A DNA stretch of 36,040 nt from Thermoflexales bacterium. Its GTDB lineage: Bacteria > Chloroflexota > Anaerolineae > B4-G1 > DUEL01. Positions 15,590 through 22,616 of this stretch are shown here, in pieces. The notes below the pieces were generated by a model. The model was not told the DNA's origin. It made no database searches and saw only the letters and a program-made list of their open reading frames with translations. Location of the stretch: the NCBI GenBank assembly GCA_014360895.1, contig JACIWQ010000023.1:1-36040 (forward strand). The letters are read 5' to 3'. Position 1 is the stretch's first letter. The number at the start of each line of letters is the position of its first letter. Both the position numbers and the translations under genes were made by a program.

Positions 15590-16648
15590 GTGGTCTCCAT
15601 AGACGGCTCCATCGGAGAGGGTGGGGGGCAGGTCCTGCGCACGGCGCTGACGCTCTCCGCGCTCACCGGCCAGCCGGTGGAAATGGTGAACATCCGCGCC
15701 GGGCGGCCCAATCCGGGCCTGCAACCCCAGCATTTAACGGCGGTGCAGGCCGCCGCCGCCATCTGCCGGGCCCGCGTGGAGGGGGCCGAACTGGGCAGCC
15801 AGACGCTGCGGTTTTTGCCCCAGAGTCCACCCATTCCGGGCACCTATGCCTTTGACGTGGCGGAAATCGCCGGGCGGGGGAGCGCGGGCGCCGTCGGCCT
15901 GGTCTTCCAGACGGTCTTTCTGCCGCTGGCGCTGGCCCCGGGCGAGAGCCGACTGACCTTGCGCGGCGGCACCCATGTCCCCTGGGCCCCGTCGGTGGAC
16001 TATCTCCGGGAGGTCTTTCTGCCCACGGTGGCCCGGATGGGCCTGGAGGCGGAGATAGACCTGGTCTCCTGGGGCTTCTACCCGGCGGGCGGCGGGGAGG
16101 TTCGGGTGCGGATTCGGGGGCACTCGGGCCCGCTATCTCCCATCGCCATGACCGACCGGGGGGCGGTCCGGCGGGTCTGGGGACGGGGAGTCGTCTCCAA
16201 CCTGCCGGCCCATATTCCTCAGCGGATGGTGGACCGGGCGCGCAACCTGCTGGCCCGCGCCGGCCTCAAGGCCGACCTGCAGCCGCTGGTGGTGCGGGGA
16301 GCTGGACCCGGGGCGGGTATCTTCCTGTTCGTCCAGTACGAACATGCCCTGGCTGGCTTCACCGCCTACGGGCGCAAGGGCTTGCCCGCCGACCAGGTCG
16401 CCCAGATGGCCTGCCAGGACCTGCTGGCCCATCATGAGGCTGGCGCGCCGGTGGACCCCCATCTGGCGGACCAACTTCTCCTCCCGATGGCGCTGGCCGG
16501 GGGCACTTCCCGGATCGCCACATCCGCTATCACGGGGCATTTGCTGACCAATCTGACCGTCCTTCAGGCCTTCCTCCCGATCCGGGCGACGGTGGAAGGT
16601 GAGGTAGGGAAGCCCGGAGTCGTGATTCTGGAGGCTACATCCGGATGA
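15590..16648 (+). CDS. rtcA: RNA 3'-terminal phosphate cyclase
   Basis: RtcA uses ATP to convert RNA 3'-phosphates into 2',3'-cyclic phosphates through a covalent enzyme-AMP intermediate. The 352-residue product has the N-terminal signature IDGSIGEGGGQVLRTALTLSALTG, the FQTVFLPLAL and LRGGTHVPWAPSVDYL segments, GFYPAGGGEV, and near the C-terminus HLADQLLLPMALAGG and GHLLTN, whose His317 corresponds to the adenylated His309 of the E. coli enzyme. GTG 15590 follows GAGGAGG and starts exactly where homology begins; in-frame sequence upstream to 15479 would run through the palindrome and promoter. Its stop overlaps the rnz start (ATGA), suggesting coupled synthesis of two RNA-end-processing enzymes. 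No rtcB or rtcR is present. Confidence 0.93.
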   Translation: MVSIDGSIGEGGGQVLRTALTLSALTGQPVEMVNIRAGRPNPGLQPQHLTAVQAAAAICRARVEGAELGSQTLRFLPQSPPIPGTYAFDVAEIAGRGSAGAVGLVFQTVFLPLALAPGESRLTLRGGTHVPWAPSVDYLREVFLPTVARMGLEAEIDLVSWGFYPAGGGEVRVRIRGHSGPLSPIAMTDRGAVRRVWGRGVVSNLPAHIPQRMVDRARNLLARAGLKADLQPLVVRGAGPGAGIFLFVQYEHALAGFTAYGRKGLPADQVAQMACQDLLAHHEAGAPVDPHLADQLLLPMALAGGTSRIATSAITGHLLTNLTVLQAFLPIRATVEGEVGKPGVVILEATSG

Positions 16649-17565
16649 TAGAACTGGTCTTTCTGGGCACGTCCGCATCGGCGCCCTCCATCCATCGGAA
16701 TCTCCCGTCCCAGATGGTGCTGTATCAGGACCATCGGTTTCTGATAGACTGCGGCGAGGGCACCCAGCGGCAGATTCTCCAGAGTGGGCTGGGGTTCAAG
16801 CGACTGAACCGTATCCTGCTGACCCACAGTCACCTGGACCACATCCTGGGCCTGGGTGGACTGATCTCCACCTTTGCCCGCTGGGAGACGATAGAGTATC
16901 TGGAAATTTACGGTGGACGGGCCACGCTGGAACGGGTCCGCGACCTCATCTTCGGTGTGGTCCTGCGGGGTGCCCAGCCGCCGATGGAACTGATTTTTGT
17001 GGAAGTGACCCCGGGGAAGATTCTGGAGGCCGATGACCTGGAGGTCTTCGCCTTCCCGGTCCAGCATCGGGGGTCGGGGTGCTTCGGCTATCTCTTCCGG
17101 GAGCGACCGCGCCGTCCCTTCCTGGTGGAGAAGGCGGAGGCGCTGGGGGTGCCCGCCGGGCCGGAGCGGCGGCGGTTGGTGGCCGGAGAGTCTGTCACCC
17201 TGCCCGATGGCCGGGTCGTCCACCCCGACCAGGTCCTGGGGCCTGCCCGGCCCGGGGCCTGCCTGGCCCACGTCGGCGACGCGGCTCGCACCGATGGTCT
17301 GGTGGAGTTTGTGCGGGAGGCCGACATGCTGGTCATTGAGGCCACGTATCTGGAAGCGGAAGCGGAGATGGCCCGGGAATTCGGCCATCTGACGGCCCGT
17401 CAGGCGGCCCTTCTGGCCCGGGAGGCCAACGTCCGCCAACTGGTGCTGACCCACATCTCCCGCCGCTACCGGGATTGGGAGGTGCTGGAGGAGGCGCAGG
17501 CTGTCTTTCCGGAGACCGTCATCGCCCGGGATTTTGACCGCTTCCAGATTGTGCGACAGCGATAG
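16645..17565 (+). CDS. rnz: Ribonuclease Z (tRNA 3' endonuclease)
   Basis: RNase Z is a metallo-beta-lactamase-fold endonuclease that trims tRNA 3' trailers. The 306-residue protein begins IELVFLGTSASAPSIHRN, has the zinc motif HSHLDH (His61, His63, Asp65, His66) and IDCGEGTQRQI. It continues with HRGSGCFGYLF and the exosite region. The remaining ligands follow: VGDAARTD (Asp) and VLTHISRRY (His). Length and motif spacing match short-form bacterial RNase Z. It overlaps the rtcA stop by 4 bp. Confidence 0.95.
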   Translation: MIELVFLGTSASAPSIHRNLPSQMVLYQDHRFLIDCGEGTQRQILQSGLGFKRLNRILLTHSHLDHILGLGGLISTFARWETIEYLEIYGGRATLERVRDLIFGVVLRGAQPPMELIFVEVTPGKILEADDLEVFAFPVQHRGSGCFGYLFRERPRRPFLVEKAEALGVPAGPERRRLVAGESVTLPDGRVVHPDQVLGPARPGACLAHVGDAARTDGLVEFVREADMLVIEATYLEAEAEMAREFGHLTARQAALLAREANVRQLVLTHISRRYRDWEVLEEAQAVFPETVIARDFDRFQIVRQR

Positions 17566-17594
17566 GAGGCCCCCCTGCGACCGGACATCCGGCA

Positions 17595-17623
17595 CTGGCG
17601 AAAATCAAGATTTGTGGCATAAT
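17595..17623 (+). promoter_or_regulatory. Candidate promoter of the por operon
   Basis: Extended -10 TGGCATAAT with hexamer CATAAT at 17618-17623. The -35 region (17595-17600, CTGGCG) is weak. It lies about 48 bp before the porC start. Confidence 0.5.
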
Positions 17624-17670
17624 ATCCGTTTGGTGTCCCTCACCCGCGCATTCTTCTCATAGGAGGAACG

Positions 17671-18246
17671 ATGAGCAAAGAGATGATAGAAATCCGCTGG
17701 CATGGCCGGGGAGGGCAGGGCGTGGTCACCGCCGGGAAACTCCTGGCCGAAACGGCCATGGGCGCCGGCCAGTACTTCCAGGCCTTCCCCGACTTCGGAC
17801 CGGAGCGGATGGGCGCTCCGATCCGCTCCTTCACCCGACTCAGTTCCAAGCCCATCACCATTCACTCCCAGATTGAGAACCCCGACGTGGTCCTGGTCCT
17901 GGATCCCACCCTCCTGGGCGCGGTCCCGGTGACGGAAGGACTGAAAGAGGACGGTATTCTCATCGTTAACACCTCTATGAGCCCCGAAGAGGTGCGCCGG
18001 ATAACCGGCTTCCGCACCGGCAAAGTCTTCACCGTGGACGCCAGCCACATCGCCATTGAGGAGATGGGCCGGGAAATCACCAACACCCCGATGCTGGGAG
18101 CGTTTGCCCGGGCCACTGGCCTCTTTGACCTGGACGCGCTGGAGAAGCAGGTCCGGGAGTGGTTCGGTGAGAAAGTCTCCCCCTCTGTTGTGGAGGCGAA
18201 CGTGCGCGTCCTGCGGCGCGCGGCTCAGGAACTGCGGGAAGGGTAA
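17671..18246 (+). CDS. porC: Pyruvate:ferredoxin oxidoreductase, gamma subunit
   Basis: The gamma subunit of the four-subunit 2-oxoacid:ferredoxin oxidoreductase, which oxidatively decarboxylates pyruvate to acetyl-CoA and CO2 while reducing ferredoxin, or runs in reverse. The 191-residue product shows the typical IRWHGRGGQGVVTAGKLLAE start, FPDFGPERMGAPIRSFTRLS, and VLDPTLL. ATG 17671 has AGGAGG 5-10 bp upstream. It is the first gene of the gamma-delta-alpha-beta operon. Its stop lies at the border of a short inverted repeat (18246-18280). Confidence 0.95.
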   Translation: MSKEMIEIRWHGRGGQGVVTAGKLLAETAMGAGQYFQAFPDFGPERMGAPIRSFTRLSSKPITIHSQIENPDVVLVLDPTLLGAVPVTEGLKEDGILIVNTSMSPEEVRRITGFRTGKVFTVDASHIAIEEMGREITNTPMLGAFARATGLFDLDALEKQVREWFGEKVSPSVVEANVRVLRRAAQELREG

Positions 18247-18280
18247 CGGAATACGCAATACGCAGTACTCCGTATTCCGT
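18246..18280. repeat. Inverted repeat in the porC-porD spacer
   Basis: ACGGAATAC (18246-18254) and GTATTCCGT (18272-18280) are perfectly complementary, with internal GCAATACGCAGTAC. It is related to the GGAGTACGGAGTA repeats found at 3437-3540 and starts on the last base of the porC stop codon. Confidence 0.75.
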
Positions 18281-18315
18281 GCTCCGTTTGGTCAATTCCA
18301 CAGAGGAGTTCTGTC

Positions 18316-18666
18316 ATGGCACAGTTGAAAGGTTGGCGCGAGATTCCCATCGGCGGCGTCATCGTGGAGGCCGGGAACGCGGTAGAGTACAAGACAGGCG
18401 GCTGGCGGGCCTTCCGGCCGGTCTTCGGCCAGGCCCAGTGCATCCACTGTTTTCAGTGCTGGCTCTTCTGCCCCGATTCCAGCATCCTGGTGGACGCCGA
18501 GAACGAGAAGATGGTCGGCTTTGACCTGGACCACTGCAAGGGCTGCGGCATCTGCGCCTCGGTGTGCCCAGTCAACGCCAAAGTGATCCGTCAGGCGGGA
18601 GAGAAGGTGAACCGGGACGACCCCCGCCTGTGTATCCGGATGGTGGAAGAAGGCAAAGCGGAGTAG
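18316..18666 (+). CDS. porD: Pyruvate:ferredoxin oxidoreductase, delta subunit
   Basis: The delta subunit is an 8Fe-8S ferredoxin that carries electrons from the catalytic dimer to external ferredoxin. The 116-residue product has two 4Fe-4S motifs: CIHCFQCWLFCPD and CKGCGICASVCPVN. The N-terminal GWREIPIGGVI and FRPVF segments are typical of PorD. GAGGAG precedes ATG 18316. It sits between porC and porA. Confidence 0.95.
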   Translation: MAQLKGWREIPIGGVIVEAGNAVEYKTGGWRAFRPVFGQAQCIHCFQCWLFCPDSSILVDAENEKMVGFDLDHCKGCGICASVCPVNAKVIRQAGEKVNRDDPRLCIRMVEEGKAE

Positions 18667-18699
18667 TGCAGGATTGATCCTGCTACTGGAGGAACAAGG

Positions 18700-19887
18700 A
18701 TGAGCAAATACGAAGCACTGACCGGAGACCAGGCGGTCGCTACGGCGATGCGCCAGATTAACCCCGATGTGGTCGCCGCCTACCCCATCACCCCCCAGAC
18801 GGAGACGGTGGAGTTCTTCGCAGAGTACGTAGCGAACGGGGAGGTGACGACCGACTTCATCTGTGTGGAAAGCGAGCATTCGGCGATGAGCGCCTGTGTG
18901 GGCGCGTCCGCGGCGGGCGCTCGGGTGATGACCGCGACCTCCTCTCAGGGCCTGGCCCTGATGTGGGAGGTCGTCTACATCGCCGCCTCCTACCGCTGCC
19001 CCATCGTGATGAGCCTGGTGAACCGGGCCCTCTCCGGCCCCATCAACATCCACTGCGACCACTCCGACGTGATGGGTGTGCGGGATAGCGGTTGGATCAT
19101 CCTTTTCTCTGAAAACAACCAGGAAGCCTACGACAACGTCATCCAGGCCGTCCGCATCGCCGAACACCCCGATGTCCTGCTCCCTGTGATGGTCTGCCAG
19201 GATGGATTCATCACCAGCCACGCGATGGAGCGGGTGGAGGTCTACGACGACGCCGACGTCAAGGCCTTCGTCGGCACCTACCGACCGAAGCAATCTCTCC
19301 TGGATGTGGACAACCCCATGACCTACGGCGCTCTTCACTTCTACGACTACTACTACGAGAGCAAGCGCCAGCAGGCAGAGGCGATGGAGAGGGCCCGGCG
19401 GGTCGTCTTGGAGGTCGCCGACGAGTTTAACCGGAAATTCCAGCGCAACTACGGCCTCTTTGAGGCCTACCGGCTGGACGACGCCGAAGTCGCTGTCGTC
19501 GTTGCCAACTCCACCGCCGGGACGGCGAAGGTAGTGGTGGACAACTTGCGGGCGCAGGGGCTAAAGGTGGGCCTGTTGAAGCCGCGCGTCTTCCGGCCCT
19601 TCCCGGCGAAGGAACTGGCCGGGGCGCTCTCCCACCTGAAGGCCCTGGCGGTGATGGACCGCTCCATCGCCTTCGGTTACCTGGATAACGCCGGTCCCCT
19701 CTTCGTGGACCTGGCGGCGGCGCTGGCCTTGAACGGTATCCACATCCCGATGGCCGACTACATCTTCGGCCTGGGGGGCCGGGACATCAAGCCGTCGGAG
19801 ATAGAGTCCGTCTACCGGGACCTGCTCCGGGTCGCCGAGACCGGGAAGGTGGAGCGGCTGGTGACGTATCTGAGCGTGCGGGAGTAG
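18700..19887 (+). CDS. porA: Pyruvate:ferredoxin oxidoreductase, alpha subunit
   Basis: The alpha subunit carries the pyrimidine-binding half of the thiamine diphosphate site. The 395-residue product has AYPITPQTETVEFF, FICVESEHSAMSACVGAS with the conserved catalytic glutamate region, TATSSQGLALMWEVVY, and NRALSGPINIHCDHSDVMGVRDSGW, which favours a pyruvate enzyme over other 2-oxoacid paralogues. A transketolase C-terminal-like domain follows from about residue 260. GGAGG precedes ATG 18700. Unusually, the beta subunit gene does not follow directly: two unrelated ORFs come first. Confidence 0.95.
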   Translation: MSKYEALTGDQAVATAMRQINPDVVAAYPITPQTETVEFFAEYVANGEVTTDFICVESEHSAMSACVGASAAGARVMTATSSQGLALMWEVVYIAASYRCPIVMSLVNRALSGPINIHCDHSDVMGVRDSGWIILFSENNQEAYDNVIQAVRIAEHPDVLLPVMVCQDGFITSHAMERVEVYDDADVKAFVGTYRPKQSLLDVDNPMTYGALHFYDYYYESKRQQAEAMERARRVVLEVADEFNRKFQRNYGLFEAYRLDDAEVAVVVANSTAGTAKVVVDNLRAQGLKVGLLKPRVFRPFPAKELAGALSHLKALAVMDRSIAFGYLDNAGPLFVDLAAALALNGIHIPMADYIFGLGGRDIKPSEIESVYRDLLRVAETGKVERLVTYLSVRE

Positions 19888-19894
19888 AAGCCCG

Positions 19895-20176
19895 ATGCCG
19901 ACGGGATGGGCCCGGAGCCCGGACACGACCCCCGAAGCCGCCGGGGTCCAGATAGAGATGCTGCGGCGGGCGACCGTCGCCCAGCGCTTCCATCTGGTCC
20001 GCTCCCTGAGCCAGATGGCGATGGAACTGGCCCGCCGGGCCCTGCGGCGCCGGATGCCCGGCGCCAGCGAGACCGAGGTCAACCTGGCCTTCGTGGCCCT
20101 CTGGTACGGGAAAGACCTGGCGGAGGAGGTGCGCCGGTATCTGGCCCAGCGGGAGGAAAAATGTCGGACGTCCTGA
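19895..20176 (+). CDS. Small helical protein paired with nucleotidyltransferase (antitoxin-like candidate)
   Basis: A 93-residue predicted helical protein with the core VQIEMLRRATVAQRFHLVRS and EVNLAFVALWYGKDLAEEVRR. Small proteins of this general form, with a helical arginine-rich middle and an FVALWYG-type motif, commonly precede a nucleotidyltransferase ORF in diverse bacteria; I recall the pairing but cannot verify it here. It begins 7 bp after porA and its 3' end overlaps the nucleotidyltransferase start by 16 bp, so the two are translationally coupled. There is no good Shine-Dalgarno before ATG 19895; coupling to porA translation is plausible. The function is unknown; a toxin-antitoxin or regulatory partner is inference. 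Confidence 0.7.
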   Translation: MPTGWARSPDTTPEAAGVQIEMLRRATVAQRFHLVRSLSQMAMELARRALRRRMPGASETEVNLAFVALWYGKDLAEEVRRYLAQREEKCRTS

Positions 20177-20754
20177 AGGCCCTGGTCCCCATCGTGGAGG
20201 CTCTGGAGCAACTGGGCGTAGCCTATCAGATCGGAGGCTCTGTGGCCAGTTCCGTCTACGGCGTGCCCCGAACCACGGTGGATATAGACCTGGTGGCTGA
20301 CCTGCAGCCCGAGCACGTTGAGCCGCTGGTGGCTCTCCTGCAGGACCAGTACTACATCAGCCCGGAGGCCGTTTACGAAGCTCTTCGTCGTCGTTCGTCG
20401 TTCAACCTGATCCATCTGGAGACGATGGTGAAGGTGGACGTGTTCGTCCTCCGGCCCGACCCCTATGAGCAGGAGGCCTTCCGACGGTTCCGCCGGGACA
20501 CGCTGTCATCGGCACGAGAATTCTCCCTGAGTTCACCGGAGGACATCATCCTGCACAAACTGGCCTGGTTCCGAATGGGCGGCGAAGTGTCCCAGCGCCA
20601 ATGGGACGACGTAGTGGGCGTGATTCGGGTGCAGACAAGCGCACTGGATTTCGCCTACCTGAGACAATGGGCGGCAACCCTGGGTCTTGCCGACCTGCTG
20701 GAACGGGCCATCCGTGAGGCTCTTGAAGGAGAGGAGACATGGCAACCAAATTGA
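20161..20754 (+). CDS. Nucleotidyltransferase-fold protein (AbiEii/DUF6036-like)
   Basis: A 197-residue protein with a minimal nucleotidyltransferase active site: GGSVASSVYG (residues 25-34) followed by VDIDLV (Asp41 and Asp43) and a probable third acidic residue in VKVDVFV. The C-terminal part has SPEDIILHKLAWFRMGG and WDDVVGVIRVQ, as in AbiEii/DUF6036-type proteins. Such proteins act in toxin-antitoxin or abortive-infection pairs, where the enzyme may modify tRNA or another target. ATG 20161 has GGAGG about 6 bp upstream. Its 3' end overlaps the porB start by 16 bp, placing it entirely within the por operon. Confidence 0.85.
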   Translation: MSDVLKALVPIVEALEQLGVAYQIGGSVASSVYGVPRTTVDIDLVADLQPEHVEPLVALLQDQYYISPEAVYEALRRRSSFNLIHLETMVKVDVFVLRPDPYEQEAFRRFRRDTLSSAREFSLSSPEDIILHKLAWFRMGGEVSQRQWDDVVGVIRVQTSALDFAYLRQWAATLGLADLLERAIREALEGEETWQPN

Positions 20755-21674
20755 TCCCTAAAGAATTGGCGAAGAAACCCGACCGGCTCTCGCCGGGACA
20801 CCGGCTCTGTGCCGGATGTGCGGCTCCTATCATCGTCCGGCAGATGCTGGCGGCCATTGACGACCCCGTCGTCGTGGCGAACGCCACCGGCTGCCTAGAA
20901 GTCGCCACCACCATCTACCCGTATACGGCCTGGCGGGTGCCGTGGATTCACAACGCCTTTGAGAACGCCGCGTCCACCATCGCGGGCGTGGAGACGGCCT
21001 ACCGTAGCCTGGTCCGGCAGGGCAAAATCCCCGAGCGTAATGTCAAATTTATCGCCTTCGGCGGCGACGGCGGCACCTACGACATCGGCTTTCAGGCCCT
21101 CTCCGGCGCGCTGGAGCGCGGCCACCAGTTCCTCTACGTCTGCTACAACAACGAGGCCTACATGAACACTGGCATCCAGCGCTCCGGCGCCACCCCGCTG
21201 GGCGCCCATACCACCACCTCCCCGGCGGGCACCGTCATCCCTGGCAAACAGCAGATGCGCAAGGACCTGACGGCCATCATCGCCGCCCACGACATCCCCT
21301 ATGTGGCCCAGGCGGCCCCGACCCAGTGGAAGGACCTGATGGAGAAGACCCGCAAAGCGGTGAACTGCGGTGGGCCGGCTTTCATCAACGTCCTCTCCTC
21401 CTGCAACCGGGGCTGGCGGCATGAGACCTACGAGACGCTGGAGATCACCCAACTGGCGGTGGACACCTGCTACTGGCCCCTCTACGAGGTGGAGAACGGC
21501 GTCTGGCGGCTGACCTACAAGCCGAAGGAAAAACTGCCGGTGGAGGAGTGGCTCAAGCGGCAGGGCCGCTTCCGCCACCTCTTCCGCCCGGAGAACCGCC
21601 ACCTGATAGACGAACTCCAGGCCGAGGTGGACCGCCGCTGGGAGCGGCTGCTCTTCCTCTGCGGGGAGAAATAA
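20739..21674 (+). CDS. porB: Pyruvate:ferredoxin oxidoreductase, beta subunit
   Basis: The beta subunit binds the diphosphate part of thiamine diphosphate and a 4Fe-4S cluster. The 311-residue product has HRLCAGCAAP (CxxC), NATGCLEV and VLSSCNRGW cysteines for the cluster, and the TPP motif GGDGGTYDIGFQALSGALE ending in YNNEAYMNTG. Length matches PorB. ATG 20739 overlaps the end of the nucleotidyltransferase gene and has AGGAGAGGAG upstream, within that gene. It is the last gene of the operon and is followed after 8 bp by a strong terminator hairpin. Confidence 0.95.
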   Translation: MATKLIPKELAKKPDRLSPGHRLCAGCAAPIIVRQMLAAIDDPVVVANATGCLEVATTIYPYTAWRVPWIHNAFENAASTIAGVETAYRSLVRQGKIPERNVKFIAFGGDGGTYDIGFQALSGALERGHQFLYVCYNNEAYMNTGIQRSGATPLGAHTTTSPAGTVIPGKQQMRKDLTAIIAAHDIPYVAQAAPTQWKDLMEKTRKAVNCGGPAFINVLSSCNRGWRHETYETLEITQLAVDTCYWPLYEVENGVWRLTYKPKEKLPVEEWLKRQGRFRHLFRPENRHLIDELQAEVDRRWERLLFLCGEK

Positions 21675-21681
21675 CCGATCC

Positions 21682-21722
21682 GGTGACCGTCACCTTCAGG
21701 GTGACGGTCACCTCTTGTTTTT
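21682..21722 (+). terminator. Rho-independent terminator of the por operon
   Basis: Perfect 13-bp stem GGTGACCGTCACC (21682-21694), loop TTCAG, complementary GGTGACGGTCACC (21700-21712), then TCTTGTTTTT. It is the clearest intrinsic terminator in the window. The T tract lies just 13 bp before the next start (21735), so the downstream gene must have its own promoter or depend on read-through. Confidence 0.9.
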
Positions 21723-21734
21723 GGGGGAGGAGAG

Positions 21735-22616
21735 ATGGCCGAAGAACTTTCCCCCCATGACGACGCCCGGCATCCCCTGCAGCCCGGCCAGCATGAGGCT
21801 TTCTATTTCGCCTTCACCGCGTCCGATGGCACCGGATTCGGCCTTCTGCGCACTCTCTTCGGGCATGACTCCGTTCTGGAAATGCTCGTCCTGTATGTGG
21901 ACGGGAGGACATGGGTTCACCAATCTGCCGCTGGGCTGCGAGGGAGTGTCTCCGACCTGGACGCGTCCGGTTCTGTGCTCCAGATGTACTGCAGGCAACC
22001 CTGGGAGACGTGGGAGTGCTCTTTCAGCGGTCCGGTTCGGAACGAATCGGGCCGGGAGGTTGCTTTGCTCCTGCAACTGGAGTTCACGGCGACGACGCCG
22101 CCGGGTCGGTACACCTTCGGCCCCTACATCCAAACTCAGCAGGACGGGCGGTTACGTGGCCGTATTCGGATCGGCGAGGGGGACCAGAGCGGAGAATGGC
22201 TCTGTTACCGGGACCACAGTTGGGGAGTGCGACCGATGGGAGTCGCTCTGGGATGGACGGTTGCCTGGGTTCCGGAGCGCCTCTACGCCGTCCGGGTGGA
22301 GACCCCTCAGGGCCCGGCGGGCTTTGGCCGCTTTTTTGCGGGGAACGGGGTCTTTCGCCCTCTGCACCTGCCAGAAGTGACGGCCGTTTCCGACGGCTGG
22401 CAGGTGGAAGAACGGGACGCTGGCCTGGAACCCTGGATGTTCGCCCGAATTGCCAGGCCCCTGGTCGGGTACCTGGGACCGGCGGGTCACGAGGCTTTCC
22501 GTCCCGCACCCCAGCCGGGTGACCTCCTGCGGGACGAACTCGGCCCCGCTTGCTTCACCTCGCCTGAAGGAAAACGGCATATTGGATTTCTGGAGCAGGC
22601 ACGGAGGATCCCATGA
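21735..22616 (+). CDS. CrtC/AttH-like (DUF7064/7065-type) protein
   Basis: A 293-residue protein, predicted mainly beta, with no clear signal peptide. It has EAFYFAFTASDGTGFGLLRT, MYCRQPWETWECSFSG, LQLEFTATTPP and the hallmark YRDHSWGVRP. These recall the lipocalin-like carotenoid hydratase (CrtC) and AttH superfamily, and in particular the DUF7064/DUF7065 type that occurs near phosphotransferase-like proteins. It may bind or hydrate a lipophilic small molecule; the substrate is unknown. Its start has GGGGGAGG upstream and its stop overlaps the following dikinase-like gene (ATGA), making it the first member of a tightly coupled three-gene cassette. Identification is from motif memory, hence moderate confidence. 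Confidence 0.75.
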   Translation: MAEELSPHDDARHPLQPGQHEAFYFAFTASDGTGFGLLRTLFGHDSVLEMLVLYVDGRTWVHQSAAGLRGSVSDLDASGSVLQMYCRQPWETWECSFSGPVRNESGREVALLLQLEFTATTPPGRYTFGPYIQTQQDGRLRGRIRIGEGDQSGEWLCYRDHSWGVRPMGVALGWTVAWVPERLYAVRVETPQGPAGFGRFFAGNGVFRPLHLPEVTAVSDGWQVEERDAGLEPWMFARIARPLVGYLGPAGHEAFRPAPQPGDLLRDELGPACFTSPEGKRHIGFLEQARRIP

